Shown: positions 8,394 through 17,756 of the stretch, piece after piece | How the letters are laid out: every line of letters begins with the position of its first letter | How positions within the stretch are numbered: the stretch's first letter is position 1 | Source: Actinomyces qiguomingii | GTDB lineage: Bacteria > Actinomycetota > Actinomycetes > Actinomycetales > Actinomycetaceae | Length of the DNA stretch: 64,000 nucleotides | Assembly (NCBI RefSeq): GCF_004102025.1 | Contig: NZ_CP025228.1 | Span: 248,001-312,000, forward strand | Direction of reading: 5' to 3' | Notes under the pieces: model-generated | The model's input: only the letters and a program-made list of their open reading frames with translations | What the model was told of the DNA's origin: nothing | Databases searched by the model: none | Position numbers and translations under genes: made by a program

Positions 8394-9617
8394 TCACTCG
8401 CTGATAAGCAGCGTTGATGGCGTCGGCGAGAAGACGCGGTCGAGCACCAGGCAGGCGGCCCCCACGGTTCCGGCGCGCTCGCCGAGCGAGGAGGTGTGCA
8501 CGGTCAGCGGTCGCGGTTGCCCGTGCAGCGTGTGATCGGCGATCGCGTGTTGCAAATCGGGTTCGCACAGCGGCCGCATGGCGGCCCAGCGCGGGCCGGT
8601 AATGACGATCGCGGATATGTCCAGCAGTTCGGCCACGGCCAGTACGGCAGCGCCGAGCACACGCCCCGCCGAGGCGAACACTTCGGTCGCCGTTGCCTCC
8701 CCCCGACCGGCGCGGTCCAGCAGGTCGGTGAACCCCTCCTCGATCTCATGGGGATCCCAGGAGTCGACCGCGCCCGGAAGCATCATGCCGAGTTCGCGCG
8801 CATGCGCCACCAATTCGCGCTCACCCAGCGAAGTGCCCAGGATGCGGCCGCGGGGCGAGTCGGAGAGCGGATCGCCGGGCAGGTGCATGGTTTCGCCTGC
8901 GTTGCCGGTTGTCCCTCGTACCACCTGCCCGGCGATCACGGGGGAGATCGCGGCGCCGGCGCCGAGGTAGAACACCAGAAAGTCGGCCGGATCCGGCGAC
9001 TCGCCGGTCCACAGGTGTGCCTTGGCCACCGCCGTGACGTCCTTGTCCAGCACGACGTCCAGCCCTGTCTGCCGGGCCAGCAGGTCGCGTAGCGGTACCG
9101 TGCCCCAGCCCGGCAATAGGGGCGGACTGACGGTGCCGGCGTCATCGTCGATGGGGCCGGGTGCGGCCACGCCGATGCCCAGCAGCCTGCCGCGCGGAAC
9201 CGAGGCCTCCTGCACCATGCGGTCGACCTCGCGCTGCAGGTGCGCGATTGCCGCCGTGGAGTCCTGGGGTGAGGGCAGCGGACCGTAGTTCTCGGCGACG
9301 ATCTCGCCGGTCAGGTCCACTACCGCGATGCCCAGGGCGGACGGGTCGATGTGAATGCCGACGGCGTAGCCGCCCGCGGGGTTAAGAGTGAGGGCGACGC
9401 CGGGGCGGCCCCTGCCGCCGGGGGTGACGATGCCGGTCTCCCGGATCAGGTGCTGGTCGAGCAGTTCGCGGGTCACATTGGATACCGTCTGCGGTGCCAG
9501 GCCGGTGATCCGTCCGAGTTGTGCCCGGGTGAGTCCGTCGCCGGAGTGGCGGATCGCCTCCAGTACGACGGCCCTGTTGAATCCCCCTACCCGGGGCAGG
9601 TTGCTGCCGCGTCCCAT
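8394..9617 (-). CDS. ROK-family transcriptional regulator
   Basis: 407 residues. The N-terminal winged helix (FNRAVVLEAIRHSGDGLTRA, then GLAPQTVSNVTRELLDQHLI) is followed by the actin-like ROK sugar-sensing fold (AVGIHIDPSALGIAVVDLTG; GIGVAAPGPID; LVFYLGAGAAISPVIAG). The usual GH plus CxCGxxGC zinc module after the ROK signature is absent: only GETMHLPGDP remains, with no cysteines. It is therefore a regulator, not a glucokinase, and probably a variant sensor. The ATG at 9617 is preceded by AGGAGGAGG; an earlier in-frame start at 9728 has no such site. On the same strand as the mannoside operon, so a role in controlling it is plausible but unproven. Confidence 0.88.
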   Translation of the reverse strand: MGRGSNLPRVGGFNRAVVLEAIRHSGDGLTRAQLGRITGLAPQTVSNVTRELLDQHLIRETGIVTPGGRGRPGVALTLNPAGGYAVGIHIDPSALGIAVVDLTGEIVAENYGPLPSPQDSTAAIAHLQREVDRMVQEASVPRGRLLGIGVAAPGPIDDDAGTVSPPLLPGWGTVPLRDLLARQTGLDVVLDKDVTAVAKAHLWTGESPDPADFLVFYLGAGAAISPVIAGQVVRGTTGNAGETMHLPGDPLSDSPRGRILGTSLGERELVAHARELGMMLPGAVDSWDPHEIEEGFTDLLDRAGRGEATATEVFASAGRVLGAAVLAVAELLDISAIVITGPRWAAMRPLCEPDLQHAIADHTLHGQPRPLTVHTSSLGERAGTVGAACLVLDRVFSPTPSTLLISE

Positions 9618-9904
9618 GGCGCCTCCTCCTGCTGTGCTCGCGCCCGACCACGAGGGGTGGCGCGAAGTGCAGCGTACCGGGGAAACTCTGCGGTTGCGGT
9701 CAAACAAAGGAAGAAAGGAAGGCATCACAGAGCAACGCTACATGATTGTTGCTCGCCGTGATGCGACAAGATAACCCGGTCGAAACTCCTGAGACGTAGA
9801 GGGGAGATGGTGGACATTGAGAATGAAATCGCCTACACCGACTCCTTGAGTTGTGCGCCCGGATGCCTACTCCGGTCCGTCCGCCTGGTCGCCCGCTCCG
9901 AGTC

Positions 9905-10144
9905 CTACGTCAATTGAAGCCCCTCTCGTTCCTGGACCGCCGAGATTATTTGGCACGCGAGCTCAAGTGCCTGTATTGCGTCCACGCCCCATATTGTTTG
10001 AGAATAATTGTTGTTCAAACCCCGGGTCTCGATGTGGCAGCACCAGTCGGCGGAGTCGCCATTGGGGTTCGGGAATGGTGCTGAGAGGATGAGCTCAATG
10101 GGCGTCCCAGTGCTGTCGGTGCAGTGTCGTCGATAAGTGTTCAT
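9905..10144 (-). CDS. DUF6968-like small protein, possible immunity partner
   Basis: 79 residues from the ATG at 10144, which overlaps the upstream stop as ATGA; an earlier ATG at 10165 would overlap more and is less likely. The sequence IELILSAPFPNPNGDSADW, then WGVDAIQALELACQIISAV, matches my memory of DUF6968-type proteins (a P-x-P-x-G-D-x-W-C segment followed by GVDAIQAL). No signal peptide, so cytoplasmic. Translational coupling to a secreted cysteine-containing protein suggests a toxin/immunity or binding-partner relation. That is inference from context only; the domain has no established activity I can cite. Confidence 0.65.
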   Translation of the reverse strand: MNTYRRHCTDSTGTPIELILSAPFPNPNGDSADWCCHIETRGLNNNYSQTIWGVDAIQALELACQIISAVQEREGLQLT

Positions 10145-10656
10145 CGGCTTGCGGAGGCTAGACAAGCGGCGTACTTAGCAGTGATGGCACTCCAGCAGAT
10201 CGCTCTTGCGCGGGCGCCCCGCATGCGACGACAAGTGTTGCCGTCGCGATTGTACTGTCGATCACATGAGTTTCTGGTGTGTGCGGGTGAGATTAGCTCG
10301 CGCGTTGCGGATTGCTGTGCGTCAACCGGCTTAAGATTGAGTGTTGCCATCTCTAGGTCGTAGGCGGCGTGCTGGAGGTCGACGCCAAATGCTGCTGCCA
10401 CAGGCGCGACACCGGTCGATGCACATTCAGCTCCATCACCAGAAATCTTGAAAGCACCATCCTCCGTTACGATAGCGTCTCCCGCTTCGTATGCCTCGAT
10501 GGACAACCCGGTGTTAATTACGACGTTCTCCTGAGCTGCGACCACAGCCTCCGCGGCCCGCTGATCCTCTTGAGCTGTGGCAACACCCGAACTTGCGACC
10601 GCCACTATGAGCGCACCAGACGCAGTCAACAGGGCCTTGGCAAAGTTCCGACGCAT
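10141..10656 (-). CDS. Secreted cysteine-containing protein, possible toxin
   Basis: 171 residues with a Sec signal peptide (basic MRRNFAKALL, hydrophobic core, ATAQE cleavage site near residue 29). The middle region is mixed alpha/beta with one Cys (78). The last 45 residues hold four regularly spaced cysteines (131, 142, 154, 165; C-x10-C-x11-C-x10-C) in a helical pattern ending RAICWSAITAKYAACLAS. This resembles short Cys-rich tails seen at the ends of some polymorphic secreted proteins. AGGAGG lies 6 bases before the ATG. Function is not recognised; the coupled downstream DUF6968-like gene makes a secreted effector with a cytoplasmic partner a reasonable hypothesis. Confidence 0.7.
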   Translation of the reverse strand: MRRNFAKALLTASGALIVAVASSGVATAQEDQRAAEAVVAAQENVVINTGLSIEAYEAGDAIVTEDGAFKISGDGAECASTGVAPVAAAFGVDLQHAAYDLEMATLNLKPVDAQQSATRELISPAHTRNSCDRQYNRDGNTCRRMRGARARAICWSAITAKYAACLASASR

Positions 10657-11018
10657 GGCAACCTCCTATCTTGAGACGCGGCACTCCCCGATTGAGATGC
10701 CGACTGCAACTCTAGAATCCCGGTTACTTGGCGGGATGACATCGTCCGAGTGTCTAGGCCGATCGGATGATGCGACTTGTGTCGTTGTTAATGGCGACGT
10801 GTCAGAATCTCTTCTCTCGCCGCTGCCGGGAAGGAAGGTAGGTGGTGGGTCGTAGGTGAGTGCACGCGGGTCTTCCGCCAACACGCGTCTCGACCTGAAG
10901 GCCCAGGACGGAGCACCGCGCGCCGCTCTCGCGCGCGATTCCTAGACGTACCTGTTTCCATCGTCCACACCGTCTCGGGCTGGATCGAGGGCAGGGGTTC
11001 GGCAATGTTGGTGTGTGG
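10657..11018. other. Gene-free stretch between the secreted-protein gene and the IS region
   Basis: Contains the ribosome site of the secreted-protein gene (10660-10670) and no supported gene. Short open frames here have no family features. The right side runs into the 3' end of an ISAs1 remnant. Confidence 0.5.
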
Positions 11019-11540
11019 TTAGGGGGTTGTTAGGAGTTTGATGGCTTTGGTGGGTTTGCGTGTCATGGCGCGGTTGGCTGAGGCGATGCCGGTGGTGGTC
11101 GGGTCGTCGTAGACGGTGCGGATCAGGCTGATGGCCAGGTTCCTCAGGGTGGCCATGACCTGCGGGCCGGAGCCGGTGCGCAGCTGGTGGCGGTCCTCGT
11201 CGTAGATTACGTCGCGCACCCAGTGGAGTCGGTTCTCAATGCTCCAGTGGCCTTGGATCCAGGCGGCGACTTGCTCGGGCTGGGCGTCCTGCATCGGAAC
11301 AGAGCAGACCAGGTAGACGACCTCGGTGGTGCGCCTGGTAGTGCGCTTGCTGTTCTTGCCGCCGGGCTGGCGCTTGGTGGTGGTGCGGGTGCGGCGCACC
11401 TGGAGGACCTGGGCGGCACCGGGGAAGCCGACCCAGTGGGGGGCCTGGACTGCTTTGATGGTGCGCCGCACCCGCCGCCCGTGAGAGGCGTCAACCCCCG
11501 ACACGGCGGGGACGTCCTTCCAGGGCAGGGCCTTGAGCTT
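11019..11540 (-). pseudogene. ISAs1-family transposase fragment (C-terminal part)
   Basis: About 160 residues of the C-terminal half of an H-repeat/ISAs1 transposase: SHGRRVRRTIKAVQAP, VVYLVCSVPMQDAQPEQVAAW, GHWSIENRLHWVRDVIYDED and the ending MTRKPTKAIKLLTTP. The N-terminal half is missing; the frame breaks where an IS3-type end begins near 11534, so the IS3 element probably truncated it. A second, related ISAs1 remnant lies at 18997-20100. Confidence 0.85.
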
Positions 11541-12991
11541 GGCTTGAACTGCACCGGGTTTGATGGAGGCAGTGAATACACGGAAGGATCACTGCCGGGA
11601 GTGCACAAAGGAAGTACCCCGAGGAGGGCTGCGGGAGCGGGCTACCAGGATGGGGTGTGGAGGCCCGTAGGGACCCCGAGCGGTCTAAGGGGGCGATCAG
11701 AAGGATCGCCGAGGAGCTGGGCGTCCACCCCGAGGCGCTGCGTACCTGGGTGATAGAGGGGCCGAGGTCGACGCGGGCGCCCGGCCAGGAACCACCACAT
11801 CCGATGCTGAGCGGATCAGGCAGCTGGAGGCCGACAAGCCGCGAACTGAGGCGGGCGAACGCGATCTTGAGGAGCGCGTCGGCTTTTTTCGCGGCGGAGC
11901 CAGGCCGCCCGTCCCGCTGATCTGTAAGTACATCGACTCCCACAAGGAGGGGTTCGGGGTCGAGCCGATCTGCCAGGTGCTGACCAGCGCCGATGTCAAG
12001 ATCGCCCCGAGCACCTACTTGCGCAGCCAAGACCCGTCCCCCATCAGCAAGGGCTGTGCGCGACCAGGCCCTGAAGGCTGAGATCGGGCGGGTTCATGAG
12101 AAGAACTACTGTGCGGGTGGGGGCCCGCAAGATGCATGCGATGCTGAACCGGCCTGAGTCCTGTGAGCGGCATGGGCTGGGGCATGCGGCACGCTGCACC
12201 GCGGGTGCGTCTGATGCGGGCCATGGGGTTGCACGGCATCCGCCGCGCCAAATCACCGCGTACCACGCGCAGCGCTCCCAAGGGAGCAGTGCCCGGCGGA
12301 TCTGGTCAAAAGACACTTCAGCGCGTTCAGGCCCAACGAGTTGTGGGCGTGTGGACATAACCTACGTACGCACCCTGTCCGGCTGGGTGTATGTGGCCTT
12401 TGTCACTGACGTGTACTCGCGTCGGATCGTCGGCTGGCAGACCTCCACGAGCTTGTACACCGACCTGGCCCAGGGGCGCCCCCCTTTGAGGATGGGTATC
12501 TGGCAGCGCCAGCGCGAGGGCGCGGATCTGAAGGGCCTGATTCACCACTCCGACCGCGGGGTCCAGTACCGGGCCATCCGCTACGGGCAGGCCCTATCCG
12601 ACTGTGATGCTGTGGCCTCGGTGGGCTCCAAGGGAGACTCATACGACAACGCTCTGGCCGAGGCCCTCAACTCACTCTATAAGGCCGAGCTCATCCGTAA
12701 CCGGCACTACCTCGACGACCACGGGCCCTGGCAGGGCATCGACGATGTCGAGTTCGCTACCGCCGAGTGGGTGCACTGGTTCAACAACACCCGGCCTCAC
12801 TCCGCCATCGACATGCACGCTCCGATCGAGCACGAGCAGGCCTACACCCCACCAGACGACACCGACACCATCGCCGAGCCCGAGCCCGAGGCAGAGGCCA
12901 TGGACGTCGGCGAGCAGACCACCATCAACCAACCCCAGCCGGCAACCACCGGCGCCAGATAAAACACCCTCCACAAAACCCGGGGCTTGAC
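11534..12991 (+). mobile_element. IS3-family element, decayed
   Basis: The left end near 11534 reads TGAACTGCACCGGGTTT and the right end near 12975-12991 reads as a degenerate complement (CCCGGGGCTTGACA), fitting IS3-type ends. OrfA remnant at 11657-11920 (RSKGAIRRIAEELGVHPEALRTW) carries the helix-turn-helix. OrfB from 12096 to 12962 has the DDE core: DITYVRTLSGWVYVAFVTDV, HHSDRGVQY and SYDNALAEALNSLYKAE. Several frameshifts and stops lie between 11760 and 12360, so no full transposase can be made. The C-terminus carries a long Glu/Thr-rich tail (TDTIAEPEPEAEAMDVGEQT). Confidence 0.85.
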
Positions 12992-12992
12992 A

Positions 12993-13304
12993 CACTCTAT
13001 AAGGCCGAGCTCATCCGTAACCGGCACTACCTCGACGACCACGGGCCCTGGCAGGGCATCGACGATGCCCGTGTTCGCTACCGCCGAGTGGGTGCACTGG
13101 TTCAACACCGTCCGCCCCCACTCCGCCATAGGCATGCACACTCCGATCCAGCACGAGCAGGCCTACACCCCACCACCACCAGACACCACCGACACCACCG
13201 ACACCATCGCCGAGCCCGAAACCGAGTCAGAGGCTGAGGCCATGGACGTCGGCGAGCAGACCACCATCAACCAACCCCAGCCGGCAACCGCCGGCGCCAG
13301 ATAA
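12993..13304 (+). pseudogene. Second copy of the IS3 transposase 3' end
   Basis: Starts at CACTCTATAAGGCCGAGC directly after the right end of the preceding IS3 element and repeats the sequence from 12671 to 12961 with small changes, one of them a frameshift near 13067 that puts EWVHWFNTVRPHSAI in another frame. It encodes only the last roughly 95 residues of OrfB and ends with the same QPQPAT tail. It is either a partial tandem duplication or the stump of a second, replaced IS copy. Confidence 0.8.
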
Positions 13305-13464
13305 GCCCTGATCCACCGTTGTGGGGGTGGTCGGGTTGGTTAATGTGTTGTTTGTCTGTTTGATGGTGTTTGGGCGTGTTTAGTCTGTCGGCTCGTACCG
13401 ACCTTTTCCGCTTAGGTCCTTCCTTGGGTCGCGCGCCCGCCGGGGAGGGTGGGGGCTGGGTGGA

Positions 13465-14388
13465 TCAGGCCGCGCGGCTGTCGGGAGGGTCGTTGGCGGC
13501 GTGGTGCAGGCGCAGCCATGCACGGGCCCAGGGCCAGCGTGCCGGCAGATGGACGATCGTGCGCCTGGCGTGGTGGGCCAGGCGTGCAGGTACTGAGATG
13601 ATGCGGGTCAGGAGGGTGCGCATGCGGGCCAGCGGCATGCTCGCGGCGATGGCGGCCGCCCGGGAGGTGTTGAAGGTGATCACCGCCAGCTGCAGCCAGG
13701 CGGCGTTGGCGCTGAACACTCCTGAGGGCAGGTGGGCCAGCGGCCCGTTCTTGAGCTCGGCGATGACCTGCTCGATGATGGCGTGGCGCCGGTGGATGCG
13801 GTCGGCTACCACGGCCGGTAAGTCGGTGTTGGTGATGAAGGCGTGGTAGCGCCACACTGGGAACAGTTCGCCCTGGGCGCCGGCCTGCCCGCTCGTGGCG
13901 GTCTGCTGGCGCTGGTCCTTGACGCGGCGCACCACCAGCCGGCAGGGGATCTGCTCGGCTTCCGGGTGGGAGGTGAAAGCGGTGAACTGGGTCTGGGCGA
14001 CCTCGGCGTCACTGACCCAGGTACCGGCGGCCTGGTCGAACACTGCCTGCGGGTAGCGGATCGGGGCCCACGCATCCTCGGCGATGGTCGTGATGGCCTT
14101 CTTAACGGTGGGCCACTGGGGGACGGTCACCGAGAACAGGCCGCCCATCCCAATCACGGCGCTGATCAGCTCGTGGGTGGCGAACGCGGAGTCGGCCCGC
14201 ACCAGGGTACGCGTCCCGTCCGGGGCCAGGCCGCCGATAGCGGGCATGGACCGGGTCAGGTACCAGGCCGCGCCCTGACCCGAGCGGATGCTCCCGCGGC
14301 GCAGGCCGGCGCCGACCACCACCGGCGCGCTGGCCGTCGTGGAGGCGGTCACGATGATCGCGTTCAGCCCCTTGACCGAGCCTGTCAA
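13465..14388 (-). pseudogene. IS1380-family transposase, N-terminally truncated
   Basis: 307 residues of the C-terminal two thirds: TLVRADSAFATHELISAVIG holds a catalytic Asp region, followed by RRHAIIEQVIAELKNGPLAHLPSG with the catalytic Glu. The family is normally about 450-500 residues. The N-terminal part is lost where the IS256 end begins near 14390, and I do not find it on the far side of IS256 near 17640, so a deletion accompanied or followed that insertion. Confidence 0.82.
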
Positions 14389-15521
14389 TGTGTTTGTGTA
14401 AGTGTTTGGGTCACAGGTGGGGGTTGATTCGTTCCGGGTAGGCCAGGGCCAGTTGTTGGAGGGCTTGTTTCCAGTTGGTGGTTACCGCTCCTTCCACGAG
14501 CCGGCCCTTGGCCTTGCGTTTGCTGGCGGGTAGGTTCTTCTCCTTGTCCCGTTCTCGGGCGCGCTTGTCCTCGATGTTGCAGATCGCCAGCCACAGCAGC
14601 TTCACCGCGGCGGCGTCGGAGGGGAACTGTCCCCGGTTCTTCGACACCTTGCGCAGCTGGTAGCTGGGCGACTCGATGGAGTTGGTTGAGGGGGTACCTC
14701 CCACGAAGTGGGGGAGAGATGACCCGGCGCAGCATCGGCGGGAACGCCAGGAACGTCCGTGTTCCGCACCCCAGGCGTCGGTGAAGGTCTTGACCGCCGC
14801 CGGATAACGCTGGCCGAGTTCGCTGGCCTCGAAGGCCGCCAGGGCCACCCCGGGGCGGCCTCCTCGTTGGCGGCCTGGTATATCGGCCGCAACGCGGCGC
14901 ACACGGCCTTGCGGTCCTTGTAGGACACGAACCGTGTGGCGGCCCGGATCAGGTGCACCACGCAGGTCTGGACGGTGGCCTGCGGCCAGGTCGCCTCGAT
15001 CGCCTCGGGAAACCCGGTCAGCCCGCCCGGCACACGATCAGCACGCCCCTAGGACGCCGCGGTTGGCCAGCTCGGCGCACACCCCGGCCCAGAACTTCGC
15101 CCCCTCATGGGCCTGCACCCAGATCCCCAGCACATGCTTGATTCCGTCCATGTCCACGCCAACGGCGATGTGTGCGGCCCGGTTGGAGACATGGGCTCCG
15201 TCGCGGATCTTGACCACGATCGCGCCCCTGGCAGAATCACCGGGTAGAGGGCCTCCAGCGGCCGGCGGGGCCAGGCCAGGACCTCCTCGCCGATCTGGTC
15301 GGTGATCTTGCTGATCGTCTCGTGGCTCAGCTCGGTGCCGATGGTCGAGGCCAGATGATGCTGAATGTCCCGCACCGTCATTCCGCCGGCGTACAGGCTG
15401 ATGATCATCCCGTCCAGGCCGTCCAGGCGGCGTTGCACCGTTGGGTACCAGCATCGGGGTGAAGGTGCCGGCCCTGTCCCGCGGCACGTCCAGGTCAACA
15501 TCCCCGATCTCGGTGCTGATC

Positions 15522-15603
15522 GTCTTACGGCTGGTGCCGTTTCGGGAGTTGGGATGCGCTGAGGCGTCCGCAGCGCCCTTCTCGTAGCCCAAATGGCCGG
15601 TCA
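15522..15603. repeat. Left copy of 81-82-bp target duplication flanking IS1634
   Basis: Identical, base for base, to 17302-17383. It is IS256 transposase coding sequence, so a duplication made on insertion is the simplest reading. One end base is ambiguous, hence 81 or 82 bp. Confidence 0.88.
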
Positions 15604-17302
15604 CCTGACTCCTGACGGTGGGTGGCAGTAGATGGGCTTTTTCGTTGGTGTGGCGTGGTTGGGTTGGTGGTTGTGGGGCACTAATCCGGTTGGCGGTAGG
15701 GTGCGGGGGTGTGAGCCGGTATGTTCGTAAGGTGCGTACCGCTTCTGGTGCTACGGCGGTGCAGATCGTGGCTAAGGAGCGCGGGGTGCGACGGATTGTG
15801 GAGCACCTGGGCTCAGCGCACAGGTGAGGCGGAGCTGGCGGCCCTGATTCAGGCCGGCAGGGAGAAGATCCGGGGCGGCCAGGGTGTGCTGGACCTGGCC
15901 GGCCTGACACCTCAAGCTGCCCGCCAGGCCGCGCCGGCGGTGGTGGAAGCTAAGCGTTCGGCTCTGCTGTGGGACGTGCTGGCCGGCGCGTATGAGGCCC
16001 CTGGGGCTGGGTGAGGCCACTGGCGGGGATGAGGCTTTCAGGCAGATGGTGCTGGCCCGACTCGTGGAGCCCACCAGTAAGGAGCAGGTCCCCGCCGTGC
16101 TGGGCGAGCTCGGAATTGACGCCGTAACCCCACGCTCCCTGTTCCGGTCCCTGGCACGCTGCATTACCGGTGACTACCGCTCCCGCATTCAGGCGGCCTG
16201 CCTGCGGCACGTCACCGGCCGCGGCGACCTCAGTCTGTGTTTGTATGACGTGACGACCCTGTACTTCGAGGTGGAGAAGGAGGACGACCTACGGCGGGTG
16301 GGGTATTCCAAGGAGCGCAGGGTCGACCCGCAGGTGATCGTGGGGCTGCTGGTGGACCGGACGGGCTTCCCGTTACGTGTTGGCTGCTGGGAGGGCAGCA
16401 AGGCCGAGACCAGCACGCTGATCCCCATGGTCGAGGGGTTCGGGGAGGCGTCGGGGATTGAGCACCTGGTCGTGGTCGCCGATGCCGGCATGCTCTCCGC
16501 GGCCAACCTTGAAGCACTCGATCAGGCCGGCTTGGGGTTCATCGTGGGCTCGCGCATGACCAAGGCGCCGGCGGACCTGGCCGCCCACTTCGCCTGGCAC
16601 GGGGATGCCTTGGCCGATGGGCAGGTGATCGACACGATCACCCCACGCCGCGGCGCGCGCTGGACCGAGAGGAACGAGAAGCTGCGTGATGAGCCCGTCT
16701 GGAGCCCAGCGGAGTTTCCGGGCTCGTGGCGGGCTGTATGGGCGTATTCCGCCAGGCGGTTCGCCCGGCACCAGCAAGACGCTGACCGCGCAGGAAAACC
16801 GGGCTCGGGCGGTCGTTGCTGGGGACCGGCGTCCCAAGGCCACCAGATTCGTCACCGTCAGTAAGGGTGACCAGGTCCTGGACGAGAAGGCTCTGGCCCG
16901 AGCACGCCGCTTGGCGGGGCTCAAGGGCTACGTGAGCAACATCCCCGCCACCGTGATGCCCGCCAGTGAGGTGATCGCCTCGTACCACGAGTTGTGGCAC
17001 GTGGAGCAGTCCCTTGCGCATGAGCAAGCATGACCTGCGGGCCAGGCCCGTCTTCCACCGCACCCACGACGCCATCCAGGCCCACCTGACCGTGGTGATG
17101 GCATCCCTGGCGGTAGCCCGCCACCTACAAGCCGCCACCGGCATCAGCATCAAACGGCTCGTACGCGAGCTGGGGCCGCTCCAGGAAGTCACCATCACCA
17201 TCAACGGCCACCACGTCATCGCCCAACCCCAGCTCACCGAGACCGCGCAGCAAATCCTCAACAGCCTGAACACCGCAGGGCACTAAACCGTCAGGACTCA
17301 GG
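15604..17302 (+). mobile_element. IS1634-family insertion sequence nested in IS256
   Basis: The left end CTGACTCCTGACGGT and the complement of the right end CTGAGTCCTGACGGT match at 14 of 15 positions, defining the termini. The element interrupts the IS256 transposase gene and is flanked by the 81-82-bp direct repeat. IS1634 of Mycoplasma is known for unusually long and variable target duplications, so this fits the family. The contents are a single, frameshifted transposase gene. Confidence 0.88.
15711..17286 (+). pseudogene. IS1634-family transposase, several frameshifts
   Basis: Begins with GTG at 15711 (SRYVRKVRTASGATAVQIVA). It continues in other frames as EAELAALIQAGREKIRGGQG, then GDLSLCLYDVTTLYFEVEKE, VVVADAGMLSAANLEALDQA, ARARRLAGLKGYVSNIP and finally RMSKHDLRARPVFHRTHDAI, the family's C-terminal hallmark. 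At least four frame changes occur (near 15825, 16010, 16770 and 17025). Because the insertion is flanked by perfect duplications, these breaks are either recent or consensus errors. Confidence 0.85.
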
Positions 17303-17383
17303 TCTTACGGCTGGTGCCGTTTCGGGAGTTGGGATGCGCTGAGGCGTCCGCAGCGCCCTTCTCGTAGCCCAAATGGCCGGTCA
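17302..17383. repeat. Right copy of 81-82-bp target duplication flanking IS1634
   Basis: Exact copy of 15522-15603; the IS256 transposase N-terminal coding region continues from here. Confidence 0.88.
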
Positions 17384-17756
17384 GCTCGGCCACCCAGGAC
17401 CCCGCTCCAGGGCCGCCTTTAGCACGCCGGTGGGCAGGCCATCCTCTCCGGTCAACGGAGTGCCGGCATCGATCTGCGCGAAGATCTCATCCAACGCGCC
17501 CGAGGCCTTCAACTCCTCAGCGATCTCACGCTGCCGCTCACCAGCCGCAGCCCGCTCCTCAGCAGCAGCCACATTCACACTCACAGTTTCGTCTCCTTAC
17601 AGGTCAGACCACACCCTTACACAAACAATCTGACGTTTATGTTGGTTGTGCTTGTCGTGGGGCGTGACCCTCAAACTGACTGGCTGGAACGCGAGGTTGT
17701 TTTGGGACTTGGGGGATGGCTAGCATTTCCCGTGATCTGATAGTTAGGATGGGTGA

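Larger units (their letters stand above)
14411..17584 (-). pseudogene. IS256-family transposase, frameshifted and split by an IS1634 element
   Basis: The N-terminus lies at 17584-17304 (MSVNVAAAEERAAAGERQRE through GALDEIFAQIDAG to GHLGYEKGAADASAHPNSRN) and the rest at 15603-14411: [79 protein letters not shown] and [22 protein letters not shown]. This is the mutator-type DDE family. Besides the insertion there are frame changes near 15230, 15040, 14860 and 14720. The element ends resemble inverted repeats around GTTTGTGTAAG near 14393 and 17620. Confidence 0.85.
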
